A stretch of DNA of 64,000 nucleotides from Aphelenchoides besseyi (lineage: Eukaryota; Nematoda; Chromadorea; Rhabditida; Aphelenchoididae): positions 15,810,001-15,874,000 of the forward strand of contig JAMPIQ010000002.1 of NCBI GenBank assembly GCA_024699855.1, read 5' to 3'. A program made the position numbers and the translations under genes. Under the pieces are notes generated by a model. The model did not search any database. It had not been told where the DNA came from and was given only the letters and a program-made list of their open reading frames with translations. How positions within the stretch are numbered: position 1 is the stretch's first letter; every line of letters begins with the position of its first letter. Below are positions 25,787 through 39,300 of this stretch, in pieces.

Positions 25787-26839
25787 TTAGCGTCGTCTTT
25801 TCATTCCCGACTTTTTTTTGCCCTCGAAAACGTTGTTGAAACTGAAAATCGATCGAATGAAAACAACCATAACCTTCATTGATCTACGAACCTTTCCTTG
25901 TCGTTTCGTTTAGACCGTTTCTTTTGTCCACCATAGCCATACTTCTTGTTTCGAGCATTCCGAGTCATTTTGCTTGCCGACTTCGAACGTCCACTTTTGC
26001 GCGGTTCGTCGTCTTCGCCAAAGTCGTTGAATTCGGCAGCATTGTCGAGCATCGTTTCCAACTGAGATTTTATTCCTTTTCGATGATTCTTCACGGCCTC
26101 CATGAGTTTTCGTTTGTTCTCGTGTTTCTGATGTACGGAAGCGGTTTTGGCTTTCGCCGAAAACTTTCGCTCCTCACGAATTCGTCGAGCATTTTCGCTT
26201 TGTTCTTTTTCCTTTTGAATGTTGAGAAGACGTTGTCGAACCTGGAATTGTCGATAAGTCACTAGCCGTATTTGTCAATTAACTGATTACCTTCTGCATG
26301 TGATCGTCGGATTTGCTCATTTCGGCGAAGTAGTCGTCCGGACGAAAGACGGGAATTCCTTCGGCTTCCAGCATCGGAATGGCTTTTCGAACGGAACACA
26401 ACGCCTGATTATAACTGGAGCAGATGAATCAAATACAAGCTGGATAATAAAACCTACATGGTCGTATCTCGTTTGAAATCGTCAGTCTTCGTGTCGATTC
26501 GAAGCTCTTCATCGAAGGTCACATCCAAAGTGCCGGACCACGGAAGATCTTGTTTGATTTGAAACAATTTCTGTTTGAGTTCTTCTTTCTTGTTAATCGG
26601 ATTGCGTTTTGGTTCTGAGCTTCGAGTCAATTGAATGAGTCCTTCCTTCGGTAGAAGTCCTTCGCTGAATGCGACTTGAATCTAAAATTCACAAGGAAAC
26701 TAAACAAGGAAAATTTGCCTACTTCACGATCCGTGTCATCGCCGCTCTCCTCCGTTTCGTCCACACCCAACTGACCGCCTTCCTCCGACTCCTCGTCTTC
26801 CGAACTGCTGTACTCTTCCACCGGACGTCGTTTTACCAT
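25787..26839 (-). CDS. ebp2: rRNA-processing protein EBP2 (EBNA1BP2 family)
   Basis: This nucleolar protein is needed for processing the large-subunit pre-rRNA. The N-terminus M-V-K-R-R-P-V-E-E-Y is followed by an acidic Ser/Glu run. The family core follows with D-L-P-W-S-G-T-L-D-V-T-F-D-E-E-L and I-P-V-F-R-P-D-D-Y-F-A-E-M, a coiled coil (R-Q-R-L-L-N-I-Q-K-E-K-E-Q) and a Lys/Arg-rich C-terminus with N-K-K-Y-G-Y-G-G-Q-K-K. It ends S-G-M-K-R-R-R. Exons join in frame through short introns, the last being GTTCGT...TTTTCAG near 25840-25890. Length of about 300 residues is normal. Start at the ATG at 26839. Confidence 0.92.
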
Positions 26840-27184
26840 TGTTCCAAGATGCGCAAATGAAAATATCGAGATGGTGGAACGAGGCCGAAAGCTGAAATTT
26901 GTTGTCACATTTGGCCACAAAGTTTTCTGTTTGAGATTCCACCTCCCGACTAGTGCAATAAGTCGAAATGGAGAGTAACGTTCTAACTGGTTGTTCAATC
27001 ATATTGCAACGTTTCCGTTAAACACAAATTGACAGTTAAAATAAGATTGTGGGTCAGTTAACGTGATAAATGTGAGAGAAAGCACGTGAACGTCAATTGC
27101 AAGTTGTATTGTCGTAAAACTCTTGAATACAAACTTGCAGCCGCTTATCAACTGATTTGCACTTTATGTTGGTGATTCGATTTT
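26840..27184. other. Divergent promoter, EBP2 and HSD
   Basis: About 345 bp between two divergent starts. It must carry both promoters. No TATA box or repeat was picked out. Confidence 0.5.
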
Positions 27185-28363
27185 ATGCCCAACGGTTGTA
27201 AAGCTGCTGCTAAGAAGTGGTCCGAGCAGTGGAATAGAAGAACTGGTTTGCCTTTTATTGGAAGGCTTCGGAAACCCACGATGGTTGTTATGCTTGAATT
27301 GGTGTCAATTCTGATACGTTCATTTGGAGTCGTTGGCGTATTGTATGCTCTTCGATGGTTGTGGCGTATATTCTACGGTTCAATCTATACCTACAAACTG
27401 GCAACTCCGAAGGATCTCAAACAAATGGCTGGAGCTGAATGGGCAGGTTTGTTGTGATTGTCGAAACTAAATAGGTTTTTGCAGTTGTAACCGGGGCTAC
27501 AGATGGAATTGGAAAAGCCTACGCGTTCGAATTAGCATCTCGCGGCTTTGATTTGATTTTGATTTCGCGAACCGACGAGAAATTGAAGTCAACAGCTCAG
27601 GAGATCGAAAAAAACTTTTCGGTCTCTGTCAAGACGATTCCATTCGACTTTTCAAACCCAAGTGCTAAAGCTTACGAAACCGAACTACATTCACATATTC
27701 AAGAGCTACAGATCGGTGTTTTGGGTAAGCGAAATGAACGCTCGAAACATTAACTGTTATTTTACAGTCAATAACGTCGGTTATAGCTATGAGTTTCCGG
27801 ATCGTTTTGACCGAGTCAAAGGCGGGTTGGAACGTTTGATGAACGTTGCGATCATCAACATGCTGCCGGTAACACTTCTGTCCGCCGCAGTTCTGAAATC
27901 GATGGTTATGCGAAAACGCGGTGTTGTTGTCAATCTATCGTCTGCAGCCGCCATGAAACCTGTGTACAATTGGGGCGTCTACTCAGCTAGCAAGGTGAGG
28001 ATGATCGTACAAACATAGACAATTCTTGTTGTTCAGAAGTATGTTAGCTGGTTGACGAATATCTTACGTAAAGATTACGTCGACACGGAAATCGAAATTC
28101 AAACCGTACATCCGATGATGGTGGCCACCAAAATGTCGAAGCTTCGACCGTCGCTTTTCGTACCCAATGCACGTGAGTTCGCGCATTCGGCGTTGAATAG
28201 CGTTGGATACGTAAGTGAGACATCCGGTTACTTTTGGCACGAACTTCAATTCATTGGTTTGTTTCAATTGTTGCCCGAGTTCGTTTTCGACATTCTCAGT
28301 CGTCGAAACGCCCACACAGTCAAACAAAAAGCGTTGAGAAAGAAGCTCGCAAAGTCCGAATAA
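27185..28363 (+). CDS. 17-beta-HSD12 / LET-767-type very-long-chain 3-oxoacyl-CoA reductase
   Basis: This is an NADPH-dependent short-chain dehydrogenase of the ER membrane. Family members reduce 3-ketoacyl-CoA in fatty-acid elongation and some act on steroids. The N-terminal membrane segment is L-V-S-I-L-I-R-S-F-G-V-V-G-V-L-Y-A-L. The Rossmann motif is V-T-G-A-T-D-G-I-G-K-A-Y-A. The N-N-V-G-Y-S motif, the catalytic Ser in V-N-L-S-S-A and the Y-S-A-S-K pair (Tyr-x-x-x-Lys) are all present. The C-terminus is Lys-rich (K-K-L-A-K-S-E), which could serve as ER retrieval. Four exons are joined by 40-50 nt introns. An AATAAA overlaps the stop codon. The gene ends 119 bp from the convergent GPCR gene. 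Confidence 0.9.
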
Positions 28364-28364
28364 A
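28359..28364 (+). promoter_or_regulatory. AATAAA overlapping the HSD stop codon
   Basis: The hexamer includes the TAA stop. A second AATAAA at 28386-28391 is the more likely working poly(A) signal, giving a 3' UTR of only a few dozen bases. Confidence 0.4.
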
Positions 28365-28482
28365 AAATGAAATTCTATAGCAAACAATAAACGTTTATGT
28401 TTCAAGTTTATTTTGAAATTCGATTTACAAAATGCACACGTTTCGAAATACGCACCGTATAACAACAAGAACGTCTGTTCGA

Positions 28483-30355
28483 TTAAGAACGATCGAATAG
28501 GCCGTAAACTATCGGATTAACTATCGGATTCAATACCAAGAGACCGTTCAGGAACGGAAGCGTGACAAAAGCGATTTGCTTAAGAGCACCTTCGGGTGCT
28601 GCAAAAGTGTTGACTACAGCCAGAAGATTGTACGGTGTCCAGAAGCTCAAATACGCAACAATGATCAGAGCGGCTTGTCGTTTCGTTCGCTGAATTGAAA
28701 ACCATGCAAATGTACGTGTCTTTTGAACTTACAGAACGAGCTCGTGAAATCGTTTGCAACGCAAATGCTCCGACCATTTGACGTTGAGCGGCACTCGAAC
28801 GTCGCGGTGTGAAGTCGACGCGCAGCGAAGTGGCGGACATCGAACGTTCGTTGGGATCGCCATTCGCTGTGAAAAGTGGCCTGAAAAGTAATGCTACAGA
28901 GAGTCTTTGGTTCCATTTCTTACTCTTTACAATCACCGTTCATTCTCCCTCGACTACCCAAACTTGGTGAGTGATCGGTACGCATCGAAACGATCAACGG
29001 CGACGGAACTTCGGTGGCCGCCATCGATGGTCGCGGAGTACTCATCGGCGTTTGGGGTGCGAATTGAAGCGAACTTCCCGTTGGACTTGCCGTCTTCTTT
29101 AAGCTTCTACTGTTGAACATCCACTCAAATAGTGAACGTTTCCATTTCGGATCTGAAATTTATTTGCTGAGTTTATAATGTGAACTGCATAAGCTTACCG
29201 CTTTTCGATGGAGCAAAAGAGTTCAACAAACACAACACTGTAACATAACTGGCAACGATAATCAAAGCGGGAATCCAGAAGACGAACAAAAGATGCGTGA
29301 TATTGTAGATTCGTTCCCACAATAAGACAGCGTGATACTCTTCAACCAACGTTTGACTTTCGATTGGCGACAGTGTCGAAGTGCTCATTTTCTGGTCGAG
29401 TTCAAATTGAATGATCGTCCACACCGGCGTGCACTGTTTGAAGTTGCCGGTACCGTACGGTTCGAAGACTCGAAAGACGAAAGATTGCGGTAGACTGAAG
29501 AAAAAAGCACATATCCAAGTGGCTATCAGCATTTTTCTGCACCGAAGATACGATCTTCGTGACGCTTTTAAGGTACTAAAAAGTCATGCATAAGTTAATG
29601 AGCGAAAAAAGCAAGCATTACCTTAGATTATAAGTCCCAAACACTCGATCAATTGCTATACAGGCGACAACGAAAGAGTTTAAGTAGAAGCCGAAGGTGT
29701 GAAAGAATTTGCAGATTCTACATAGCAAATCTCCGCCATACCATTGATACGTTAACATCCAAACGATTTGCGAAGTCGTATATACAAACATGGTAAGTAG
29801 ATCGGCAATGTTGAGATTCAATCTTAGAAGTGTTATCTGCGCGGCACTTCGAGCTGCTGCTGTAGAGTTTCGAAAATTGCACCATAGTCTGTAGAATGAA
29901 AGAACGTTCAACGGAGCTCCAACTAGAAAACAAATGCCATAGATGATGATTTCGAGCTGAAAGTTGCATGTTCATTTTGCTTGTTTTAAAGCTTATAGAG
30001 ATGCTCTTTATTGTCTAAGGAAGTTTAAAAGACAAAACAAGGGTCTCATTGGGTCGCTTGACACGCTCGAAAGCACAACCCAAAATGTCGCAATTTGGAT
30101 TTCATCAAGACGCTACAATGCTGCTATCCACTTAATCAAAAAAACAAGACTTCTGGTGCATCGCAAACAAACTGCTTTTCGACTATTTGAGATCCCCAAG
30201 AAGATCTCGTTGGTAGAACTTCAAAACCTCTGCGGGCCCAGAAAAGGTCATTACGATTCCCAGTTGAACGCAAAACTAACCATTTCAGTGAACGTTCGAC
30301 TTTGCAAGTCGGGTGGAACCGGAGCGGCGACCGTCGAGTTCAAAATTGTGGCCAT
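28483..30355 (-). CDS. GnRH/AKH-receptor-like GPCR (gnrr type)
   Basis: This is a rhodopsin-family seven-helix receptor, probably for a neuropeptide. The first coding exon (30281-30355, 25 codons) starts M-A-T-I-L-N-S-T-V with a glycosylation sequon and joins in phase 0 to TM1 (I-Y-G-I-C-F-L-V-G-A-P-L-N-V). TM2 has N-L-N-I-A-D-L-L-T-M-F. TM3 has C-R-I-C-K-F-F-H-T-F-G-F-Y-L-N and an A-I-D-R-V-F-G-T version of the DRY box. TM4 is A-T-W-I-C-A-F-F-F-S-L-P-Q. Extracellular loop 2 has its Cys in F-K-Q-C-T-P-V-W. TM7 has N-P-I-V-Y in the NPxxY position. A long Ser/Pro-rich third intracellular loop is present. The Q-x-V-W and C-K-F-F patterns are those of GnRH/AKH receptors. No peptide ligand gene is visible nearby. 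Confidence 0.85.
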
Positions 30356-33300
30356 TTCTAAAATCAAGAGAATTTGTACTTTCTTGATGAACATATTTGA
30401 ACAAAAAAAGGAACGTGAAAGTTAACGAAACGGAAAAAACACGGAAGTCAACGCAAAACCGGGTGTCTGTAATTTTTGGGCTCAAGTTGAAGCGCCCAGA
30501 CGAGTTCTACACTGTGGGTTGTCGGATGAGGCAGGAATTGCTCTTCCTTGTAATTAAACCACCTGTCGACTGTTCTTGAAGTGTGGGCTGAATGAAAGAA
30601 ATGGCGCCAACCTCAACGAATCATTTTGAATCGTGTTGATAAACGTCGAAACGCTTGCAAGAAGTTGAAAGTGGCCCCACAAGTGTAAAAAAGCCAAGAA
30701 GTTTCCTTAACACGTACGTGAAATCGACCGCGCAGTTGACAGGACCATTTACAGTCTTCGACTGGATGTCAAATGAAATTGATGTGTCGAGCAGAATTCA
30801 GAACAAAGTTGAGAACACGAATTCGAGAGCTTGTAGGGCAATTAGAAAGAAGGAAAAGTCTATGTAAGTACTTAGCATTCGTTCATTTAGTTCGCATTCA
30901 ATTTCCGTTCTTGTCTGTGATGTCGATTAATCGAAGAGAACAACAGCCATTGCGATTATGCAAATCAAGAGAACGCGTGTTGTCAAACAGACATCTGAAA
31001 ATGTGCAAATTTTTGAAATGAACTCAAAACAAAAGGATAAGAACTGCAGAAACGTTGATCGAAGCCGTTTGAGTTCGAGATTTGTTGGTATGCTTCGACT
31101 TTCGAACATACGACCAATTGCACTTTTCGAATCGTTCAACTTAATTGAACAGAAAAAATGTTGACCATAAACTCCAATTGCAAACTACAATAAACTATCT
31201 TTTATAGTAACAAAACTAATTGGAATATTCAAGTCGATAACCCAACATCCACTTTTCTTTCGCAATCACTGTGTTCTTTGTATTCGATGCGGGGTCTGAG
31301 AGTACAATAGGAAACAAGAATAATTCAACATGGGAACACGATGGCAAACAAAACGAACGTCGATATCATGACGGCCAAAGAGCTCGATTTGCACTTTTAA
31401 TTCGGGAAACAAGAATTCACAAAAATGTTGAGTCCGAAGAGTTTAATCTGCTCGGTTAACCCAAAAAGACAAGAAATGCAATTAACGATCAATTGGTCAC
31501 CGTGACGTTTTGCCGAGCTTTCAATTTGAACCATGGAATCATGAGCGTGCAAGTTTCTAGCCATCAAACATCGTTCGACAGAAGTGCTTTAGACGAAAGT
31601 CAATCGAACGTTCGAAAGTTTTGTAAACAAATTCACGCGAACACCCGAACGAAATGTCAATTCTGAAACGAACAGAAATCTGACAAAGAAATTCAATTAA
31701 ACAAGAACACTCGACATTCATGTCGACGGCATTTGTATGCCTAAGAATTAACACAATTTGAAGCAAAGTTCTACGAGACGACTTTACACTTGTGAGTAAG
31801 TCCACAATTTTGATGTTTGTAGCTCAACATAATGACCGGGTAGTTCAGGAGGCTCGAGAAAAGATCTGTGGTCATTGACCCAGTTTCTTAATTTGCCAAT
31901 TGAAAAAGCGTCAATCAATGAAGTCCAACAGAAGTTAACCTCAATTCCAAGAAGTCGGTTTTCGAAAATGTACCAAAAATGAACCCACGAATTCTCCCGC
32001 ATTTCCACTGAACTGCATGGCTTATTGAAAGGACCTTCACTGTGATCGCACAGCCCTTCTTCATAAGCTTTTAACGAAAGAATTCGAAGGCCCAACGAAG
32101 TGATAATCATTTTCAAACACGCAGACAACCAAACGTCCGTTCCACGCGTTAAGTCGACTAGTTGGCCCAAACAAATTGACCAATAAACGAACACGTGCAT
32201 CCGCAGACCATTTTTGTGGGTGTTCAACCGTGATCGACAACACGAGAAAAGCGAACGAGTTAAACATTTATCATTGTGAGAGACCGAGCTCCGGTTCGAT
32301 TGACGCAACGAAGAGTGGAATTTCGAAGCGGACATCGTTCTCCAACCCCAAAAGCGTTCATTGAGGAAAGGGAAAGTTATGATGTGAACGATGTGCAAAA
32401 TAAAGTCATGGAAAGCCAACGACGACAACAAGCGAAAATAAATAAGTTGCGCACAAGTGATGTTCGTCCTGCTTTTCTTTCCGTTCCGAATCTTCAATGT
32501 CCCCGGAGGTTTTTAATTGAGGTTGAGGATTACCACATAGCTGAGTAAGTTCGTCGAAGAGCGCGCGTGATGTTCGAGGCGAGAATGTCGGTCGACGAAG
32601 ACAACGGAACGTTCCACAACGTGAACATTCAAATTTGTGCCTTCAATTGTTAGTCTTTTGAACTAAAAAAAGAAAATTTGGAGTTGAAAACCGCCCGCAA
32701 TTCGAGAATAAAGTTGTTTGCTCGATGCCTGAGTTGTTTTTTCTTGCTGAGGAAGGTCACGATCTTCATCGTCACAGTAAAAATATCCGAATGACGCCGT
32801 TGGCCATTTGAATGAAAACTGACGAGCGGATTCTTGTGATTCCACCCAAATGAAAGTTTTTGGTGAAAAGAATCGAAACAATTCTGACAGTCCCATTCAT
32901 TAAAATCGGCTTAAAATATGTTCGAAACGAAGTTCAAGATCTTCGCCCGTACTTAATCACATTTATTTGCTCACTTGGAACTAGAAACCGCACACCCAAT
33001 TTGGCCCCAAATCTGATTGTCGACTGTGTTTGTCTAATCCCGAACTGTCCATTGCTTTTTGACCACTTAGACTACTTCCGTGTACTCATTGGGCCCTCGG
33101 TTGTGCTAGACACCGAACAGAAGCGCTTCTCCTACAAAACAAAACACATATGGACATCGGAGCTGATTAGAAGAATGGATTGAACAGAAAGATCTACATA
33201 ACTTTGTGAACATCTGCAATAACCAAAACCGTCTGCTATGCGTCGTCGCTCATCTTCGGTCTCACGAGTCGAGCACAATTTTGAAAATCAAAACGCACGT

Positions 33301-36300
33301 GTTCGTCGCCGTCAATTCGCATCAAAAACCTAATTGTTGGGCACGAAAATACCATCACGATAACAAGCTCGTCGTTAACCGTTTCGTTTACAAGAAAAAC
33401 TAATGAGTCTAGAAAGAAGTTCAAGGCCGTGGTCTAGACCAAAAATCCTTAATCCGCCACTCCGAACAAACTCGTTCAATTTGTCACGCAACCCATTTGT
33501 TCAGTCGATTGCAGTTTGCGTGCCATTCTTCTCCAATTGTTGTTTTCCGGTGTTCGTTCACTTCAAAGTAACGGCCTTTGAGCTCCAAAATAGAAACAGT
33601 TTTGTCACAGAAAATACTTATTATTGTAAACAGAATGGTGAGCAAAGTCCGGATATCTCGACCCCAACTCGTGGGTGTCGGCTTTATCGCTCGAAGAAGG
33701 AGAATAAATGCAAATTCTCACGAAACTAATAAGACCGAATATGCTCCATAAAAGGGTGGTGGCTAATGCAAAGTCAATAGACCGACTTGCTAATAGTTTT
33801 TATAATCATTCTCCGAACCTACGATTTCTCAGCCACATGGTCGAATGTATTCGTGACTCGAAAAACCACAGACGCAAAATCTTGTTGAAGAGCTGTAGAG
33901 GACGGAAAACGAAATTTTGTTTCAAATTGTTGATGAAAAGAAGGCGGAGATGATGCAAAAAAAAGAAAGTGAAAAGCGACGATCTAAAAGCAGCAACTTT
34001 CGTACAATATCCCTCCATTACTTTCATTGCAATTGAGTTTCCGTTTCTAAGCTTTAAACCTTCGAGAACATCGACCATCCGATATCCACGACTTCTCCAA
34101 TCCGATAACAAGTCCGAACTGTTGACCATAAGGCGAATATGATCGTATAGCCAACAATATAGAATTCGTAACTCCTCAATCAACAACACGAATGAACAGA
34201 AGCAAAAGTAACCCGATTTCCGGCCGCGCAAAGACGAGAGAAAATCCGATTTGCACAAAAAGTTCTCGTCCGCGTTCATTCGCAAGAACATCGACGTTGA
34301 CGAGCTGAAGAACGTTCGTTTTTCGTTATCAGCTTTTTGATTCGAGATCTTGAGCGCATTCGACGGCATTTTGTTGCAACGAAAGAGCACTCGATTGTTG
34401 AGAGGAGATGAGAACGTCTGGGCTCATATTGAGACAGTCGTCTCTTAATCGAATTTCGACGAGCCAAATTTAGGAACATTGTCGAGCATTCATTTCGATT
34501 AATCGAATGAATGACAACCAAAATTGTCTTCGGAAGTTCAGAGATAAACGAAAACACAAACCGTCGAGCTCACTCAACGGACATTCCTTTCGAGAAGAAA
34601 ACGAAGAGTTGAAATGGCAATCAAATTGAAAGATCGAAACGTATACGAAAGAAACTTAATTAATCAAATTGTTGTCGTACGTTCTTTCAATTTGATAACG
34701 GTACTCACAAGCCGAAACGAGAGTGTTCCGCCAAGCCTTAAAGTGATTTTCAAGCATTTGGAGGTTGAGAAGAATAAGCGTGTTGATAAGAACACCGTTT
34801 GGTTAATTAATCAAATAAAGTACTTATAAATCAATGACGTTATTGATAGTAAACAGCTGAGGCACGAACATCTCAGAGCAAATATATTGTTACAAGACCC
34901 GTTGATGCAACGTTCTAAAAGAGCATTAGAGACGTGACACTGTGATGTCGCAATTTGTATTCGACGAAGATATGTTGAACGGAAATCGTGGTAGCAAACA
35001 ACCAATTAGTTTCAGGAAAAGCGTAAACTCGTGGTTTGTAGCAACACGACGCAATTTGAACTGTCCAATTCGCAATTATTCAACGTCACTTAGTTTTTAC
35101 AAGTGACCTGTTCAATAAGGTTCAAAAATTGTTTAAAACGAGTAACTCGGTTGGAGCAATGATCATAACTCTAAAACAACGACAAATAACAACCGCTTTA
35201 ACAACCATTTCCGACCCATTTGAACTACAAGTATGTTAAACCATCACTCATAGATGAATAGGAGAGGCGGCAAACTTGACGAACAACACCCTCATTGCAC
35301 TATCCGTTCGTCGATTAAACAGATTTGGCTTCGAAAGTCATCGACTCCTAGAATTCGAAACCCTCCAAATCTACGGTCCACATCGCCGTTCGAACTGCTT
35401 ATCTTTCAAATGCAACCGTGTGCGAAGTAAATTGCTCACAATTCCCACGAGGTCGGAACGGACGTCTTTGCATTCCGCGTTGTTCATCTTCGCTTCGACG
35501 TCGTTCTTCGAACACCCCGTTTGTTGAAATGATTAAAAGTCGAATAAACCACTTCATTCTCCCAAAACAATCCAAATGCCAACAGAGTGAACATCCGATT
35601 AAAAGAAGTCAGGATGTTCGGCGCATACAAGTAGATCATGAATAATGCAAGGAATTGACATCACCAACAGTTTCCCAAATAAACACCTTTAGCTTTGAAC
35701 CCTTTACACTCAATAAGGACACAATAAAACAAATATCTGCGGATATGGTACCAGTCATCGGCAAAAAACAAAGGCAATTAACCATTGTATGACAAACGAT
35801 TCCTAAAATCTCGGTTCTAATTCGGAACCCACCGCCCCAAAAGAATACGCTCAAGATTCGCGTCTCTGGAAAACGAGGGCGAATATCACGTTCCTTCTCA
35901 ACTCTTCCTTCCGCTGTAGCAGATCGATTTCACTCATTCAATTGCGGACCGAATGGGAAAGTTGATCCACAAACTTCAGGAAAAACACTCAAATTTGTAC
36001 GATTTGACAACTTGACACCAACACTTTCATTCGAAGAAGAGCAATCAAAAGGTGTTCACAAATCGAACATCGCATTCGACAACACAAAAGATCAGTTTGT
36101 TTCTTTAAAGTCGTAAATTTTGAAGTCAAATTGGCAATTTGGTTCCAACAATTCAAAGGCGTGAGATTGGAGGCCGACGGTTGAATAAACATCGTCATGA
36201 GTCAGAAACAACAATTGACGGGCTGTTGCCTCTTCCGGCACCACAACGGTTTGTTTGTCCACTTGTGCGTAAAAAGCGTGAAAATGGACACAAAAGGCTT

Positions 36301-39300
36301 GTGACCGAACACAAAATTTACAACAAAAATCGTAATAACGCGGTCTTGACAATAGCAACAATGCTCAACGAATTCATGAGTTTTTCTGCTTCACAACAAA
36401 CCTCCTAATGGTCGGATTTGAAAGGCGAAACTGCCATTAATCACATTAACATCAAAGAAAAAACATTAGGACCCAAAACCGAAGGTTCACACACAAAGAC
36501 TACGAAACGTGTTAGAGGCTACGGAAATGGAAGATCAATAATCACATTCATTTTCGTTCCTGGCTCACTAATAATTTCATTTTTGTTGCAGTTTTCGGAA
36601 CAATAAACTGGAACTAACAACGGACATCTTCTTTGTGTTAAACTCGTCATGTCGACGCGAAATAAGGAACTGGAGTCTGAAGAGCTAACTATTCAATGAG
36701 GTTTTCCAATTCAATCTCGCAATCCTCACGTAGTTGGACTTCAAATCGCGAACTGAAGTTTCGGTGTTGTGTGCCAAACAAAAAATTTTGATCCGCTGAA
36801 CTGCGAAAATCAATCAAAAGGCCACCGAATGCGGAAATCAAATGAACGACTGACACTACGGTCTCCAGCAAAGTCAAATTAAAAGAACTCAAAGATCGTG
36901 AACATATGTAATCAGTGATCTGAGGGCTGTCGAATGAACGGCTCAAATAACAGCCGTTTCGTTGAAATCAAATTCCGGGTATTTTCGATTCGACTCACTC
37001 TTTGAGTTCGCTTGTTTTCTTTAACAGCTCATTGATTGACTTCACGTAATGAAAATGAGTGTGAGCAAAAGAACGTGTTCATCATATTGCTAATCGATTG
37101 TCTTTCCGTTTCCTTTCTCTGCGAGAAGTTATCCTCGAAATTAGTACTTGACAATAACCTTCGATTGAAGTGCTGAGTGGCAATGACGTTGATCGCCCAC
37201 AAAAAAGGAACACAGGAGACGCCGAGTAAATTTAGCGAAAGTGTTTGCAGTTCCATTGACCTAAAATAACGATTCCTTGAACTCCACCCACTATTCAATT
37301 GTATCTCGCATGTTGGTTCAATTTCCGTTCCTATGTCAAATCATCAGAACGAAGTTTGACGCACACAAAATCCGATTTCCTTCAAATAGATACCGAGAGA
37401 AAAGTAGCGAACTCAACCACACTTCCGTTCTTGAACTTCCAATTCAAATTAACGAAATCGAGCTCCACAAACCGCGGAAACGAACAAATTGATATTCACA
37501 GAGTAATTGAAATAATTACATACACAAAGAACTTCTGATGTTGACATCCATACGCTAATCAAAACCCCATTTCAAGCATTTATATACTCCTAAAGTACAA
37601 TCGAACGTTTGTCCCAATTAACGTCACGTTAATGAACGGCCAAATTGCAAACATTTATGAGAATTGATTCCTTATCTCAGCACCATTCGAATTGGCGCAA
37701 AAGCCAAATCCCAAATGAACATGGAAAACGAAGGGCGTTTACTTTTGCGGACGAAGAACACCACGAACATAGCTCTGTCGACTAAAGCAAAAAGATCAAG
37801 AGCCGTACAGTATCGTCCGAAAAGAACTCAATTGCAACCGGATTAGCATGTAATCTCTGCCATAATCGTCATCGTAAATAATCTTTTCGGTTGATAAATG
37901 ACTATCTTTCTGAAGTCCATCAAGAAACCACTGATTATAAAGCGACACTGGACATTGAACGCAATGATACGCAGCAAATTTTGGACCAACCTTAGCGGCA
38001 TGCAATCCCTCAAAGTCCAAAGATAAACGGTCATTCTAGGATACAATTGCGGTTAATCCACACGCGACCTAATCTCTTCGTTTAATCCCCGTTTATCATA
38101 TTCGAACAAAAGTGAATTCGAGAACGCAATCACGGTCTAATCGAAAGGTCGGCAGATAAATCAAGATATCCGTAAACTTTTACATGAATTAGTGAGCAAC
38201 TAAAATGAACAACTACTTCGAAATTAGTCACAACAGATGTTGTAAATTGAATTACGCAACTTCAAGACGAAAAGAAGTGCGCCGCAATGAACGACCACAG
38301 GGTCTTCATTCAACACTGTCGAGATGTTTTAAGCTGTGGACTTATGTTCATGTTTGAAACGGTTCGTCATTTCGTTTATGTTGCGTGCAAATGGCACTTG
38401 AAAGCACGTTAATAAAAGTTTTAAAATTAAAAAGAAACGGAACAAAAAACTTGCGGAAGTGTTTTTCGAACTTCGTGGTGCAACCAAACTGTTTACTCAA
38501 CAACCGTACTCGTGTATCACGTCGATTCACTTCAATGTTTACGTTACGGTCGGTACCGAGCGCAATAAGAGCCACGAACTCATTAGAATATCAATTAAAC
38601 TTTAAACGAACACGGTTTTCAGTTGACAAATTGTCGAGAAACGCACGAATTTGCGGATCCTCTTGGACAAAAAAACGATCGAACGTTCTCTCGTAATTGA
38701 TGAGTTGTTCACGGACAAGATCAATCACACGCCAAACACACGGGTCAAAGGTGGTTCCTCGCTTTCATGCAAGAAAGTGCACGTTAAGTAGCCGTCCAAA
38801 TCAAAAAAGTGATTAAGCGTTTTAATTGGTCAATAAACAGAACGAAAGGCTTTTGAATGCAGTTTTGCAGTTTCAAACAGTCAATTCAATCATCAGAAGT
38901 GACTATTTGATGATGTTGAACGTTCAACTTGAACAAAAGATTGAGCCAATTGACGCATGAAAGCGATGAACATTGGACTATTTGTGGACTAAAAGACTAT
39001 ATCCTTTGTTCAAAAGACGATTAAACAACCAGCTAATCACCCTTCTATAGATCAATGCAACCGAGCGTTAATGTTCACATATCCATTAATGTCCCGCAAA
39101 GAGTTTAAAGTGTCAGAAATTTTTATGCTGGTCAATACCGTCAACTGACTACGAGCTATCGGTTATTCCATGAAAACAACTCCATTAATTGAACATCATC
39201 CTCTCGGCTTTGCTGTTCACACTCTTCTACACCCTTTGTTTATACACGTTTTAAACTTGATTGCTTATTATGAGTACTATGAATGGCTGAAACAGTCTTC

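Noticed and set aside
25879..26265. 128-codon plus-strand frame with hydrophobic stretches
   Set aside because: Antisense of the Lys/Arg-rich EBP2 exon, which naturally gives Phe/Leu-rich translation on the other strand.
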